55,502 bases of DNA from Brevundimonas sp. UBA2388. Its GTDB lineage: Bacteria > Pseudomonadota > Alphaproteobacteria > Caulobacterales > Caulobacteraceae. The stretch is from assembly GCA_002343425.1 (NCBI GenBank), contig DDSO01000143.1, positions 5,573-61,074 of the forward strand, written 5' to 3'. A model generated the notes under the pieces. It had not been told where the DNA came from, ran no database searches, and saw nothing but the letters and a program-made list of their open reading frames with translations. Positions 7,542 to 19,698 of this stretch are shown one piece after another; within the stretch, counting starts at the first letter, position 1; the number at the start of each line of letters is the position of its first letter. The translations under genes were made by a program, and so were the position numbers.

Positions 7542-9212
7542 TCAGCTCATCCAGAGGGTCGCGGGATGCTCCAGCAGGCCCTTGATGCGCTGGACGAAGA
7601 CCGCCGCGTCGTGGCCGTCGACGATGCGGTGGTCGAAGCTGGAGGACAGGTTCATCATCTTGCGCACGACCATCTGGCCGTCCTTGACCACGACCCGTTC
7701 GGCGATCTTGTTGGGGCCGACGATGGCGACCTCGGGGTGGTTGATGATCGGGGTGTGGATGACCCCGCCCAGCGTGCCCAGCGAGGTGATGGTGATGGTC
7801 GAGCCGGTCAGCTCGTCGCGTTTGGCCGAGCCGTCCTTGGCCGCGCCCGAGACGCGGGCGATCTCCAGCGCCGTGTCCCAAGGGTCGAGGGATTCGGCGT
7901 GGCGGACCACGGGGACCATCAGGCCGTTGGGCGTCTGGGCGGCGATGCCGATGTGGACGGCGGCGTGGGTGGTCAGGACGCCGGCCTCGTCGTCGTAGTG
8001 CGAGTTGATGGTCGGTTGGTCGCGCAGGGCCACGACCATGGCGCGGGCGATGAAGGGCAGGACGTTCAGCTTGGGCTGGTCCTTGCGCTTCTTCGCATTG
8101 AGATGGGCGCGGAGCTCCTCGAGGGCGGTGACGTCGATCTCTTCCACATAGGTGATGTGGGGGATGCGGCGGACGCTCTCGGCCATCTTCTCCGCGATCT
8201 TGCGGCGGACGCCGATGATGCGGGTCTCGGTGGTTCCTTCGGCTTTCGCATAGGTCGAACCGGCCGATGATCCGGGGGCGGACGGTGTGCGGCCGCCGGA
8301 GGCGACCCAGGCGTCGAGGTCGCCGTGCTCGATGCGGCCGGCGGGGCCGGAGCCGGGGACGAACTGGAGCTCGATCCCGAGATCGCGGGCGCGGTTGCGG
8401 ACGGCGGGCGAGGCGAGCGGACGTTCGTTGCGGGCGGAGAGGGTGCGGGCGGCTGGCGCCCCTCCACCATCCTTAGCCTTCGGCTTCGGATGGTCCCCCT
8501 CCCCGCGGAGCGGGGAGGAGATGGGGGCGACGGCTTTCGTCTGTCCCCCTGTCAGGGGGACCGAAGCCTGCGGAGCAGGGTTCGAGGGGGGCGGCGCCTC
8601 ACCCTGATTGCCCTTGCCCTCGACGTTGAAGCTGACCAGCGGGCCGCCGACGGCGAGTTGCTGGCCGGCTTCGCCATGGAGGGCGACGACGGCACCGGCG
8701 ACGGGCGAGGTCAGTTCGACGGTGGCCTTGTCGGTCATGACCTCGGCGAGGAGCTGGTCCTCGGAGACGACGTCGCCGACCTTGACGTGCCAGCCGACCA
8801 GTTCAGCCTCGGCCGTGCCTTCGCCGACGTCCGGCAGTTTGAAGACGAAATTGCCGCCGGCTGCGACAGGCGCGGGGGCGGCCTCGACCTTCGGAGTTTC
8901 GGCTTTCGGCGACGGAGCGGGTTCAGCCTTGGCGGGCGCCGGAGCGGCGTCGGCGGACGCATTGCCCGCCCCCTCGACCTCGAACTCCACCAGCGGTGAG
9001 CCGACCGCCAGCTGCTGGCCAGGTTCGCCGTGGGCGGCCAGCACCTTGCCGGCGACTGGCGAGGTCAGTTCGACCGTGGCCTTGTCGGTCATGATGTCGG
9101 CGATGATCTGGTCCTCGGCGACCATGTCCCCGACCTTGACGTGCCAGGCGACCAGTTCGGCCTCGGCGGTGCCTTCGCCCACGTCGGGCAGTTTGAAGAC
9201 GTAGCGGCCCAT
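7542..9212 (-). CDS. bkdB: Branched-chain 2-oxoacid dehydrogenase E2 (dihydrolipoyl acyltransferase), two lipoyl domains
   Basis: Core acyltransferase, 556 residues. Two near-identical lipoyl domains (about 3-80 and 122-198) carry lipoylated lysines K44 and K162 in MTDKATVEL. They are joined by an Ala/Pro/Lys linker. A peripheral subunit-binding domain lies at about 266-302 (SPAVRNRARDLGIEL), and the catalytic domain from about 330 ends in SFDHRIVDGHDA. Two lipoyl domains are more than the single one of many BkdB proteins. Residues about 208-251 are encoded by a run of palindromic repeat DNA (see the repeat entry), which lengthens the linker without breaking frame. The start follows the E1beta stop by 1 bp. 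Confidence 0.94.
   Translation of the reverse strand: MGRYVFKLPDVGEGTAEAELVAWHVKVGDMVAEDQIIADIMTDKATVELTSPVAGKVLAAHGEPGQQLAVGSPLVEFEVEGAGNASADAAPAPAKAEPAPSPKAETPKVEAAPAPVAAGGNFVFKLPDVGEGTAEAELVGWHVKVGDVVSEDQLLAEVMTDKATVELTSPVAGAVVALHGEAGQQLAVGGPLVSFNVEGKGNQGEAPPPSNPAPQASVPLTGGQTKAVAPISSPLRGEGDHPKPKAKDGGGAPAARTLSARNERPLASPAVRNRARDLGIELQFVPGSGPAGRIEHGDLDAWVASGGRTPSAPGSSAGSTYAKAEGTTETRIIGVRRKIAEKMAESVRRIPHITYVEEIDVTALEELRAHLNAKKRKDQPKLNVLPFIARAMVVALRDQPTINSHYDDEAGVLTTHAAVHIGIAAQTPNGLMVPVVRHAESLDPWDTALEIARVSGAAKDGSAKRDELTGSTITITSLGTLGGVIHTPIINHPEVAIVGPNKIAERVVVKDGQMVVRKMMNLSSSFDHRIVDGHDAAVFVQRIKGLLEHPATLWMS
8460..8592. repeat. Palindromic repeat element inserted in frame in the E2 linker
   Basis: Several hairpins stand in series. 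One at about 8468-8493 is built on ATCC...GGAT. CCTCCCCGC/GCGGGGAGG (8498-8518) has a GGA loop. GTCCCCCTG/CAGGGGGAC (8543-8561) is a near-perfect palindrome. CCTGC/GCAGG (8567-8579) has CGAA/TTCG outside it. Such units are typical of intergenic repeats in caulobacteria, yet here they are translated as linker without a stop. The pattern is seen directly; the mobile origin is inferred. Confidence 0.75.
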
Positions 9213-9213
9213 C

Positions 9214-10234
<1,021 letters not shown>

Positions 10235-10238
10235 GGCG

Positions 10239-12111
<1,873 letters not shown>

Positions 12112-12188
12112 GCCACATTACCAATCCTTGAGTTGGCGGAAGCCTCCGCGCCGGGGATAGTCGGGGCGACCCTTGGGGGAGGCTCGTC

Positions 12189-13520
12189 ATGCGTATCGCG
12201 ACAATCGTCATTCTGTCCGGCCTGCTCGCCGTTCCTGCCGCCGCCGCTACGGCGTGGCAGGAGCCGACGGCGACCGCTGCGTCGGAGTCCGACGTCCAGG
12301 CCTTCCGCCGGCTTCGCGCCGAGGCCGTGGCGGCGGCCGGGGCCGAGGACCTGACCACCGCGGCGGCGCGTCTGGCCGAGGCCGATGCGCGCATTCCCAA
12401 CCACCCTGGCCTGATCCTGCTGCGTGCCCGCGTCGCAACGGCGGCGGGCCAGCCCGAGGAGGCAGTGGCCCAGATCCGGCGCTATGCCCGGGGTGGGCTG
12501 ACCTTCAACCTGGCTAACGACCGGACCCTGTCCACCCTGTCGGCCGCGCCGGGCATCGCCGAGGCGTCGGCGGCGCTGGACGCCAACCGCGCGCCGGTCG
12601 GCGAAGGCCAGCTGACTCCTTTCGCCTGGATCGAAGGCGCTGTGATCGCCGAGAGCATCGTCCGGGACGAGCGGCGTGGGCGTTGGCTGGTGTCGCAGGT
12701 GCGCGGGCGGACGATCGTGGCGCTGGCGGATGACGGGACGGTTTCGAACTTTCTGGTGCCGATGTTGGCCGGTGACCCCGGCGGCGTGCTGGGCATGGCG
12801 ATCGACGCCGAGGCGGGCCTTCTGTGGGCCGCGACCTCGCCCCTGCCCCCGGCCGTTCACGGACTGGCCGCCGATGCCGCCCGCCCGGCGCCGGGCCTGC
12901 TGAAGATCGATCTGGTCACGGGCGCCCTGCTGGACTACATCGCCGCGCCGCCGGGCGCGCCCGAACGCGGGTTGGGGGATATCGTCCGGGCGCCGGACGG
13001 GACGGTCCATGTCGCCGATTCGGCGACCGGCGAACTGCTGATTCTCCGACCCGGGGCGGAGGCGCTGGAGGTTCTTCTGGCTGCCGGGACGCTGGGCTCG
13101 CCGCAGGGGATGGTGGTGACGCCGGACGGGACGGCCCTGATCGTCGCCGACTATTCCTCGGGCCTGTGGCGCGTCGACCGGGCGACCGGGGCGGCCCGGC
13201 GGCTTTCCGCCCCGGCGGACGCCAGCCTGATCGGGGTGGACGGCCTGACCACCGATGGCCGCGCGATCTATGGCTTCCAGAACGGCGTGGCCCCGCAGCG
13301 GGTGCTGAAGCTGACGCCGGATGCGGACTGGACCGCGATCGGTGCGGTCGAGGTTCTGGCCGCCAATCTGACGATGATCGACGAACCCACGACAGGGCTG
13401 GTCCGGAACGGCGAACTGGTGTTCGTTTCCCGTTCGCAGTGGAGCGATTTCGGCGGGGACGGGGCACAGACGACGCCCGCGCCCGCGCCGGCGATCATCG
13501 CAAGGCTGCCGCTGGACTGA
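12189..13520 (+). CDS. Secreted protein with N-terminal helical repeat and SMP-30/NHL-like beta-propeller
   Basis: 443 residues. A signal peptide (MRIATIVILSGLLAVPAAAATA) predicts export. Residues about 35-110 are Ala-rich helices that resemble one or two TPR units. From about 140 onward, repeated blades such as GLGDIVRAPDGTVHVADSA, SPQGMVVTPDGTALIVADY and LIGVDGLTTDGRAIYGFQ are typical of SMP-30/gluconolactonase/NHL propellers. No catalytic residues can be assigned, so the function is unknown. It is followed 12 bp later by the pirin gene and is probably co-transcribed with it. Confidence 0.8.
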   Translation: MRIATIVILSGLLAVPAAAATAWQEPTATAASESDVQAFRRLRAEAVAAAGAEDLTTAAARLAEADARIPNHPGLILLRARVATAAGQPEEAVAQIRRYARGGLTFNLANDRTLSTLSAAPGIAEASAALDANRAPVGEGQLTPFAWIEGAVIAESIVRDERRGRWLVSQVRGRTIVALADDGTVSNFLVPMLAGDPGGVLGMAIDAEAGLLWAATSPLPPAVHGLAADAARPAPGLLKIDLVTGALLDYIAAPPGAPERGLGDIVRAPDGTVHVADSATGELLILRPGAEALEVLLAAGTLGSPQGMVVTPDGTALIVADYSSGLWRVDRATGAARRLSAPADASLIGVDGLTTDGRAIYGFQNGVAPQRVLKLTPDADWTAIGAVEVLAANLTMIDEPTTGLVRNGELVFVSRSQWSDFGGDGAQTTPAPAPAIIARLPLD

Positions 13521-13532
13521 ACGGAGCCTGAC

Positions 13533-14468
13533 ATGATCGAGATGGTGATCGACGCCCGCCGAAAGGACCTCGGCGGCTTCGAGGTTGGACGCATCCTGCC
13601 CTTCCACGCCCGCCGCATGGTCGGCCCCTTCATCTTCCTCGACCAGATGGGGCCGGCCGAATTCGCGCCGGGTTCAGAGGCGATCAATGTGCGGCCGCAC
13701 CCGCACATCGGCCTGTCGACCCTGACCTATCTGTTCGAGGGCGAGATCATGCACCGGGACAACACCGGTGCGACCCAGGCGATTCGTCCGGGCGAGGTCA
13801 ACTGGATGACGGCCGGCAAGGGCATCGTCCATTCCGAGCGCACCGACCCGCTGAAGCGCTCGACCGGCGGCCCCATGCACGGCATGCAGGCCTGGATCGC
13901 CCTGCCGGAGGAATCCGAAGAGACCGATCCGCGCTTCCATCACCATGGCGAGGCGGATCAGCCGGCCTATGAGAACGGCGGCCTGTTCGCGCGGCTGGTG
14001 GCCGGCGAAGCCTATGGGGCAAGGGCGACCGTGCCGGTGTCGTCGCCGCTGTTCTACGTTCACTGGGAACTGGCCGAGGGGGTGCGCACCGCGCCGCCGC
14101 CGGGCAAGGGAGCCGGTGGCTATTCGGAGCGCGCGCTGTATGTCGCCAGGGGCGAGATAGAGGTCGGCGACCGGACCTTCCACGAAGGCCAGATGATCAT
14201 TCTGGAGCCGACGGCCGAACCGACCATCAAGGCGGTGAAGGCCTCCAGTGTCATGGTGCTGGGCGGCGAGCCCGTCGGGCCGCGGATCATCTGGTGGAAT
14301 TTCGTCCATTCGAAGCAGGAGCGGATCGATCAGGCCAAGGCCGACTGGAAGGCCGGGCGCATGGCGCTGCCGAGCGAGGACGACTCGGAATTCATCCCCC
14401 TGCCCGACGTGCCCGCGACGCCCGAGCCGGCCCCGGCGGCGAAGCCGGAACCGACGCATCCGGTCTGA
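13533..14468 (+). CDS. Pirin family protein
   Basis: 311-residue bicupin. The metal ligands of the pirin N-terminal cupin are present: H56 and H58 in RPHPHIG, H100 and E102 in GIVHSE. EGEIMHRD and PGEVNWMTAGKG are also family hallmarks. Bacterial pirins include quercetin dioxygenases and regulators of pyruvate dehydrogenase, so the substrate cannot be inferred. The C-terminal tail (about 290-311) is Pro/Ala-rich and probably disordered. It starts 12 bp after the upstream propeller gene. Confidence 0.92.
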   Translation: MIEMVIDARRKDLGGFEVGRILPFHARRMVGPFIFLDQMGPAEFAPGSEAINVRPHPHIGLSTLTYLFEGEIMHRDNTGATQAIRPGEVNWMTAGKGIVHSERTDPLKRSTGGPMHGMQAWIALPEESEETDPRFHHHGEADQPAYENGGLFARLVAGEAYGARATVPVSSPLFYVHWELAEGVRTAPPPGKGAGGYSERALYVARGEIEVGDRTFHEGQMIILEPTAEPTIKAVKASSVMVLGGEPVGPRIIWWNFVHSKQERIDQAKADWKAGRMALPSEDDSEFIPLPDVPATPEPAPAAKPEPTHPV

Positions 14469-14522
14469 CACCGCCGCCGCGCGGGTCTTGAATCGCAACC
14501 CATGGACCCGATCTAGCGGGAC

Positions 14523-15509
14523 ATGACTGCTTTCTCCGTGCTCGACCTGTCTCCCGTCGTCGAAGGCGGCGACGTCCGGCGCGCGCTGCTGGAAACCACC
14601 GCCCTCGCCCAGGCCGCCGACCGGCTGGGGTTCAAGCGGTTCTGGCTGGCCGAGCACCACAATATGCCGGGCATCGCCAGCGCGGCCACCGCCGTGGTGA
14701 TCGGACAGGTGGCGGGCGCGACGGAACGGATCCGCGTCGGCTCGGGCGGGGTCATGCTGCCCAACCATGCGCCACTGGTGATCGCCGAACAGTTCGGGAC
14801 TCTGGAGGCCCTCTACCCCGGCCGCATCGATCTCGGTCTGGGGCGGGCGCCCGGCACGGATGGCGAGACGGCCCGCGCGCTGCGCCGCTATTTCGAGGCC
14901 GCCGACCAGTTCCCGCGCGATGTGATGGAGCTGCAGGCCTTCCTCGGCGATCCGGTCGACGGCCAGCGCGTCACGGCCTGGCCGGGGGCGGGATCGAAGA
15001 CGCCGATCTGGCTGCTCGGCTCCAGCCTGTTCAGCGCCGAACTGGCGGGCCATCTGGGCCTGCCCTACGCCTTCGCCAGCCATTTTGCGCCTGAGCTGCT
15101 GATGCAGGCTCTGCAGACCTATCGCGCCGGGTTCCGGCCGTCGGCGGTGCTGGAGAAGCCCTACGCCATGGCCGCGATCAATGTCTTCGCGGCGGAGGAC
15201 GATGCAGCGGCCCTGCGGCTTTCAACGTCCATGCAACAGGCCTTTGCGGCCGTGGTCACCGGCAAGCCGGGGCGGGTGAAGCCGCCGGTGAACGACATCA
15301 CGACCGTGCTCGACGCGCGCCAGCTGGCGGCGGTGCAGAGCCGGCTGACCTATGCGGCCATCGGTGGACGCGAGACCGTGCGAACGAAGCTCGTGGAGTT
15401 CATCGGCCAGACCGGCGTCGACGAGGTCATGGTCACCGGCATGGTGTTCGATATCGACGACCGCATCCGTAGCCTGGAGATTACCGCCGAGGCGGTGGCC
15501 GGGCTTTGA
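14523..15509 (+). CDS. LLM-class (luciferase-like) flavin-dependent oxidoreductase
   Basis: 328-residue TIM-barrel flavoprotein of the luciferase-like monooxygenase superfamily, group 1 (MsnO8/YhbW type). Typical blocks are [55 protein letters not shown] and [20 protein letters not shown]. It uses FMNH2 supplied by a partner reductase, which is not encoded nearby. The natural substrate is unknown. It ends before a perfect hairpin terminator-like repeat and converges on the hydrolase gene. Confidence 0.9.
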   Translation: MTAFSVLDLSPVVEGGDVRRALLETTALAQAADRLGFKRFWLAEHHNMPGIASAATAVVIGQVAGATERIRVGSGGVMLPNHAPLVIAEQFGTLEALYPGRIDLGLGRAPGTDGETARALRRYFEAADQFPRDVMELQAFLGDPVDGQRVTAWPGAGSKTPIWLLGSSLFSAELAGHLGLPYAFASHFAPELLMQALQTYRAGFRPSAVLEKPYAMAAINVFAAEDDAAALRLSTSMQQAFAAVVTGKPGRVKPPVNDITTVLDARQLAAVQSRLTYAAIGGRETVRTKLVEFIGQTGVDEVMVTGMVFDIDDRIRSLEITAEAVAGL

Positions 15510-15513
15510 TCTC

Positions 15514-15545
15514 CCGCTCATCCCCGCGAAAGCGGGGATGAGCGG
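15514..15545. repeat. Perfect hairpin repeat with GAAA loop between convergent genes
   Basis: CCGCTCATCCCCGC is followed by GAAA and then its exact complement: a 14-bp perfect stem with a tetraloop. It lies between the convergent LLM and hydrolase genes and probably terminates both. Related arms occur at 28,576-28,605 and 28,679-28,709, so this is a dispersed palindrome family. Confidence 0.85.
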
Positions 15546-15549
15546 ATTT

Positions 15550-16509
15550 CTAGAGCCGGGCCAGAAACTCGAGCAGCAGGCGGTTCACCTCGTCCGGCCG
15601 TTCCTGCTGGATCCAGTGGCCGGCGCCGGGGACGACGACCTGCATTCGCAGGTCCGGCGCACGGTCCTTCAGCCCCGCCTCGTGCTGGCCGGCGTAGTGA
15701 CGCACGGGATCACGCTCTCCGACCACGAAGGCGGCCGGCACGGTGATGCGGGCGTCCTGCAGATGGGCCGTCAGCGACCAGTTGCGGTCGAGGTTGCGGT
15801 ACCAGTCGAGCGGCCCCCGGAAGCCGCCGGCCGAGAAGGCGGCGACATATTCGGCGAAATGGGCCTCGCTCATCCACGGCGGCAGGGTCGCGTCGTCCGG
15901 GACGGTGGAGATGAAGGTCTCGCCCTCCGGGATGAAGCCGTTGGACTGGTGATCATCCGGGGTCGCGCCGTCATAGCAGTAGAAGGCCTTGCGCAGGGCC
16001 GTGGCCGGATCGATGTCGAAGACCGTGTGGGCGTCGTCGGTCTGGAAGCGGCTGATGTAGAGGTCGCCGATGCCGAGCCGTTTCGAGATCGCCGCCATGG
16101 CCGCGGTCGGCGGGCCTTTCGGACGACGCGGCTGGAACGGGACGGACAGGCCGAAGACGGCGCGGAACACGTCCGGCCGGGTCAGGGCGCAGTGCCAGGC
16201 CACCGGCGCGCCCCAGTCATGGCCGACGACGACGCAGGATGTCTCGCCCAAGGCCCGGACCAGATCGACCATGTCGCCGACGAGATGCAGGATCGAATAA
16301 GCATCGCGGTCTTCCGGTTTGTCGGTCCCGCCGTAGCCGCGCATGTCGGGGGCGACGGCATGGAAGCCGGCGGCGGCCAGCGCCTCGACCTGGGCGCGCC
16401 AGCTGATGCCGAGCTCGGGGAAGCCGTGGATCAGCAGGACGAGAGGGCCGGAGCCGGCCTCGAGGATCTGCTGGCGAAGGCCGTCGGTCTGGATGTGGCG
16501 GGTCTGCAT
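15550..16509 (-). CDS. Alpha/beta hydrolase, epoxide hydrolase-like
   Basis: 319 residues, alpha/beta-hydrolase fold. The oxyanion-hole motif is HGFPELGISWR and the nucleophile elbow is VVGHDWGAPVAW, with Asp as nucleophile, typical of epoxide hydrolases and haloalkane dehalogenases. RGYGGTDKP follows the second strand. The catalytic His is in PGAGHWIQQERPDEVN. A helical cap domain occupies about residues 135-230. Asp nucleophile plus HGFP supports soluble epoxide hydrolase activity; the substrate is unknown. Cytosolic, with no signal peptide. Confidence 0.88.
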   Translation of the reverse strand: MQTRHIQTDGLRQQILEAGSGPLVLLIHGFPELGISWRAQVEALAAAGFHAVAPDMRGYGGTDKPEDRDAYSILHLVGDMVDLVRALGETSCVVVGHDWGAPVAWHCALTRPDVFRAVFGLSVPFQPRRPKGPPTAAMAAISKRLGIGDLYISRFQTDDAHTVFDIDPATALRKAFYCYDGATPDDHQSNGFIPEGETFISTVPDDATLPPWMSEAHFAEYVAAFSAGGFRGPLDWYRNLDRNWSLTAHLQDARITVPAAFVVGERDPVRHYAGQHEAGLKDRAPDLRMQVVVPGAGHWIQQERPDEVNRLLLEFLARL

Positions 16510-16549
16510 CCGGGCAACGGACCACCGGTGGGCCCGGGCTGCAAGGCCG

Positions 16550-17191
16550 CTAGAGCGTCACGCCCGTGGTGCGCATGATCTCGGCGCGGAGTTCGGGCAT
16601 GCCGTCGCCCTTCTCGGCCGAGGTGACGATGACCGCCGGATAGGCGGCCCCGCGTTTGGAGACGCCCTTCAGGGTCGCCTCCTGGACCTTCTCGGCCTCG
16701 CCCTTTTTCAGCTTGTCGGCCTTGGTCAGGATGATCTGATAGCTGACGGCGGCGAGGTCGAGGGCGTCGAGGGCCTCGTCATCGACCTTCTTCAGGCCAT
16801 GACGGGCGTCGATCAGCAGATAGACCCGCTTCAGCGTGACCCGGCCGCGCAGATAGTCGCGGCCGAGGTCCTGGAATTTCTTCACCGTCGATTTGGAGGC
16901 CTTGGCCCAGCCGTAGCCGGGCAGGTCGACCAGCCGCATCTTGCCGTCGAGGTCGAAGAAATTGACCTCGCGCGTCCGGCCCGGCTCGTTCGAGGCCCGG
17001 GCCAGTTTGTGCATGCCGACCAGGCCGTTGATCAGGCTGGACTTGCCGACGTTCGAACGGCCGGCGAAGGCGACCTCGGGCAGGTCGGGATCGGGCAGCT
17101 GCTCGATCTTGGCGCACCCCATGACGAAGGTCGCGGGGCGCGCGAACAGGATGCGCCCCTGCTCCAGTTCCTCGGGTGTGAAATCGTCCAA
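16550..17191 (-). CDS. engB: Ribosome biogenesis GTP-binding protein YihA/YsxC (EngB)
   Basis: 213-residue TRAFAC GTPase required for 50S assembly. The G1 motif GRSNVGKS is at residues 44-51. G3 (DLPGYGWA) and G4 ([10 protein letters not shown]) follow in order. Its start is TTG 17191, 1 bp after the yidC stop, giving [11 protein letters not shown]. This reading keeps the conserved [18 protein letters not shown] stretch. It is the last gene of the rpmH-rnpA-yidC-engB cluster, a common arrangement in alphaproteobacteria. Confidence 0.95.
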   Translation of the reverse strand: MDDFTPEELEQGRILFARPATFVMGCAKIEQLPDPDLPEVAFAGRSNVGKSSLINGLVGMHKLARASNEPGRTREVNFFDLDGKMRLVDLPGYGWAKASKSTVKKFQDLGRDYLRGRVTLKRVYLLIDARHGLKKVDDEALDALDLAAVSYQIILTKADKLKKGEAEKVQEATLKGVSKRGAAYPAVIVTSAEKGDGMPELRAEIMRTTGVTL

Positions 17192-17192
17192 C

Positions 17193-19013
17193 TCAGGCCT
17201 TCGCCTTCTTCATCCGCTCGATGAAGGTGTCGATCGGGTTCTCGGCCTTGAGGCGGTGCATGATCACATACTGCTGGAAGATGGTCAGGATGTTCGACCA
17301 GCCCCAGTAGATCAGCAGGCCTGCGGGGAAGCCGGCCATGATGAAGGTGAAGATCACCGGCATGAAGGCGAAGATCTTGCGCTGCATCGGATCGGGCGCC
17401 GGCGGGCTCATGGCCATCTGCAGCCACATGGTCAGGCCGTAGACGATGGCGAGGACGCTGAGGCCGAGGGTGAAGCCGCCGCTCGTCCCGCTGGCGAGGA
17501 AGGCGCCGATCAGCGGCGTCGAACCCGGATCCCAGGGGATCAGGCCGAACAGGTTCAGGATGTTGGTCGGATCGGGCGCCGACAGATCCTGCAGCCAGCC
17601 GAAGAAGGGCTGGTGGCGCATCTCGATGGTCACCGACAGCATCTTGTAGACGGCGTAGAAGACCGGAATCTGCAGCAGCAGCGGCAGACAGCCCGCCAGC
17701 GGATTGATCTTCTCCTTCTGATACAGCGCCATCAGCTCTTTCTGCTGGGCCGGCGGATCGTCGGGATATTTCTTCTTGATCTCCTCCATCTTCGGCGCGA
17801 GCACCCGCATCTTGGACATGCTCTCGTAGCTCTTGTTGGCCAGCGGGAACATGAACAGGCGGACGGTCAGGGTCAGGCCGAGGATGGCCAGGCCGAAATT
17901 GCCGAACCAGCCGTAGAACATCTCGATCAGCAGGAAGATCGGTCGGGTCAGGAAGAACAGGAAGCCCCAGTCGATCGCATAGACGAAGCGCGGCAGGTCC
18001 AGCGCGTTCTCGTATCCGGACAGGATCTGGTTACGCTTGGCCCCCGCGAACAGGCGCTGGGTCTCGGTCACCTGACGGCCCGGCGCGATGGTGCGGGCCT
18101 GGCCCTGCAGATTGACCTCGTGGACCATCAGGCCGTTCACGTCGCGGACGCGGAACTCGGCGTCGAGGCGCTCGGTCTGGTCCGGGATCAGGGCGGCCAT
18201 CCAGTATTTGTCGGTGATCCCCATCCAGCCGCCGGTGGTCTCGAAGGTCTGCACCGGCTTCTTGACCCAGGCGCCGTACTTCAGCTGTTCGGTGGAATAG
18301 TCGCCCGGGGCTCCGAAGGTGCCGATCGCCCCCTCGTGAAGGATCTGGTTGTTGCCCAGCCCCGGCGGCAAGCCCTGGCGCTCGACGCGGCCGAAGGGGG
18401 CGATGGTGATCGGCTGGGCGCTGAAGTTGGCGACCGTGTCGGTGACCGTGAACAGATACTGGTCGTCCAGCGCGATGCGGCGGGTGAAGCGCAGGCCCGC
18501 GCCGTTGTCCCAGGTCAGGGTCACGGGCGTGGTCGGGGTCAGGGTCGCGCCTTCGGTCAGGCGCCAGATGGTGTTGGCGCCCGGAACGCCCCCGGGGACA
18601 TTGGTTCCGTTCCAGCCGAACAGGGCCTGGTAGGCGTGCTCCATGCCCTGCGGGCGGAACAGTTCGACCGGCGGCGAGCCGTCTTCCAGCGTCTCGCGGT
18701 AGCGGGTCAGGAACAGGTCGTCGATCCGGGCGCCCTTCAGCGACAGCGACCCGGTCAGGGTCGGCGTCTGGATGGGCACGCGCGGAATGCTTTCCTGGGC
18801 CAGCGCCGTCCGGCGGTCGCTGATGAAGGCGGCGGGCGCCGCGCTCGTGACGCCGACCGGCGCAATGCCCGTGCCCTGTTCAGCCGCGGCCTGCTGGGCG
18901 GCCTTACGCTTCGCGGCCTGGGGCTCCATGACGAAGAAACTGTAGGCCAGCAGCATGATGCCGGCGATCACGACGAAAAGGATCGTGTTACGGCTGTTGT
19001 CGTGTGGAGGCAT
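17193..19013 (-). CDS. yidC: Membrane protein insertase YidC
   Basis: 606 residues, Gram-negative type YidC. An N-terminal membrane anchor ([20 protein letters not shown]) is followed by a large periplasmic beta-sandwich domain (about 60-350). The conserved five-helix insertase core follows ([57 protein letters not shown]). It inserts and folds inner-membrane proteins, alone or with SecYEG. It lies 5 bp after rnpA and 1 bp before engB, so the cluster is one transcription unit. Confidence 0.97.
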   Translation of the reverse strand: MPPHDNSRNTILFVVIAGIMLLAYSFFVMEPQAAKRKAAQQAAAEQGTGIAPVGVTSAAPAAFISDRRTALAQESIPRVPIQTPTLTGSLSLKGARIDDLFLTRYRETLEDGSPPVELFRPQGMEHAYQALFGWNGTNVPGGVPGANTIWRLTEGATLTPTTPVTLTWDNGAGLRFTRRIALDDQYLFTVTDTVANFSAQPITIAPFGRVERQGLPPGLGNNQILHEGAIGTFGAPGDYSTEQLKYGAWVKKPVQTFETTGGWMGITDKYWMAALIPDQTERLDAEFRVRDVNGLMVHEVNLQGQARTIAPGRQVTETQRLFAGAKRNQILSGYENALDLPRFVYAIDWGFLFFLTRPIFLLIEMFYGWFGNFGLAILGLTLTVRLFMFPLANKSYESMSKMRVLAPKMEEIKKKYPDDPPAQQKELMALYQKEKINPLAGCLPLLLQIPVFYAVYKMLSVTIEMRHQPFFGWLQDLSAPDPTNILNLFGLIPWDPGSTPLIGAFLASGTSGGFTLGLSVLAIVYGLTMWLQMAMSPPAPDPMQRKIFAFMPVIFTFIMAGFPAGLLIYWGWSNILTIFQQYVIMHRLKAENPIDTFIERMKKAKA

Positions 19014-19018
19014 GGAGA

Positions 19019-19420
19019 TCAGGAATCCTGGCCGGCGGGCGCGGGTTGGGAAGGCGCGGACTTGAGCGCCGGTCGCGGGGTCGCGAGCCTTGTAAGCGCC
19101 GATTTCACATCGTCAAGCAAACGGTCCCAGGGACGGTCCGCCGTGCCCATGCGGGCGATGAAGACATAGTCGCTGCCGGGTACCGCCAACAGGGGCGCAA
19201 CGGCCCGGGCGGCTTCTCTCAGGCGGCGTTTGGCGCGGTTGCGGATGACGGCGTTGCCGACCTTGCGCGTGGCGGTGAAGCCCAGCCGCACGGTAGCGAT
19301 GCCGTCCTGCCGGTCCAGCCGCTGAACGACCACCGCGCCGCGGGCCTCTGAAACGCCCTTCGCGGCCGCCAGAAACTGGGGCCGCGAAGTCAGGCGTTCG
19401 ATTTTGAAAGGGTCGCTCAT
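19019..19420 (-). CDS. rnpA: Ribonuclease P protein component
   Basis: 133 residues. Protein subunit of RNase P, which binds the 5' leader of pre-tRNA. The RNR signature is seen in VIRNRAKRRLREAAR, preceded by FTATRKVGNAV. The N-terminus is RLTSRPQFLAAAKG. The C-terminal tail (ALKSAPSQPAPAGQDS) extends slightly beyond the fold. It follows rpmH, the standard bacterial order. Confidence 0.95.
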   Translation of the reverse strand: MSDPFKIERLTSRPQFLAAAKGVSEARGAVVVQRLDRQDGIATVRLGFTATRKVGNAVIRNRAKRRLREAARAVAPLLAVPGSDYVFIARMGTADRPWDRLLDDVKSALTRLATPRPALKSAPSQPAPAGQDS

Positions 19421-19445
19421 GCGCCCGAACCCGGGCGCCGGACGA

Positions 19446-19580
19446 TCAGGCCGTCAGGCGCTTGCGGCCCTTGGCGCGACGCCGCGCAACAATCTTCTGT
19501 CCGTTCTTGGTGGCCATCCGCGAACGGAAGCCGTGACGGCGCTTGCGCACGAGTCGCGACGGCTGATAGGTCCGCTTCAC
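19446..19580 (-). CDS. rpmH: 50S ribosomal protein L34
   Basis: 44-residue basic ribosomal protein that starts with GTG at 19580. The translation [18 protein letters not shown], then [13 protein letters not shown] and [13 protein letters not shown], matches L34 end to end. A purine-rich AGGAGCCGAAC precedes the GTG. First gene of the rpmH-rnpA-yidC-engB unit, with a canonical sigma70-like promoter about 60 bp upstream. Confidence 0.97.
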   Translation of the reverse strand: MKRTYQPSRLVRKRRHGFRSRMATKNGQKIVARRRAKGRKRLTA

Positions 19581-19642
19581 GTTCGGCTCCTGGGACTGAA
19601 AACAAAAAGGCGGCGGAAAGCGTCCGTCGCGGGAAGGGCGGG

Positions 19643-19671
19643 CGTATAAGCGGCAGGGCCCGCGGTGTCAA
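19643..19671 (-). promoter_or_regulatory. Sigma70-type promoter of rpmH
   Basis: On the minus strand, TTGACA (19671-19666), a 17-bp spacer, and TATACG (19648-19643). The -35 is a perfect consensus and the spacing is optimal. Transcription would start near 19636, about 56 nt before the rpmH GTG. Confidence 0.78.
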
Positions 19672-19698
19672 CGCCGACGGCCCCTCTGCGGAGAGACA

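Noticed and set aside
16941..19169. Long plus-strand open frame opposite yidC and engB
   Set aside because: It is a shadow of conserved genes and has no recognisable domain.
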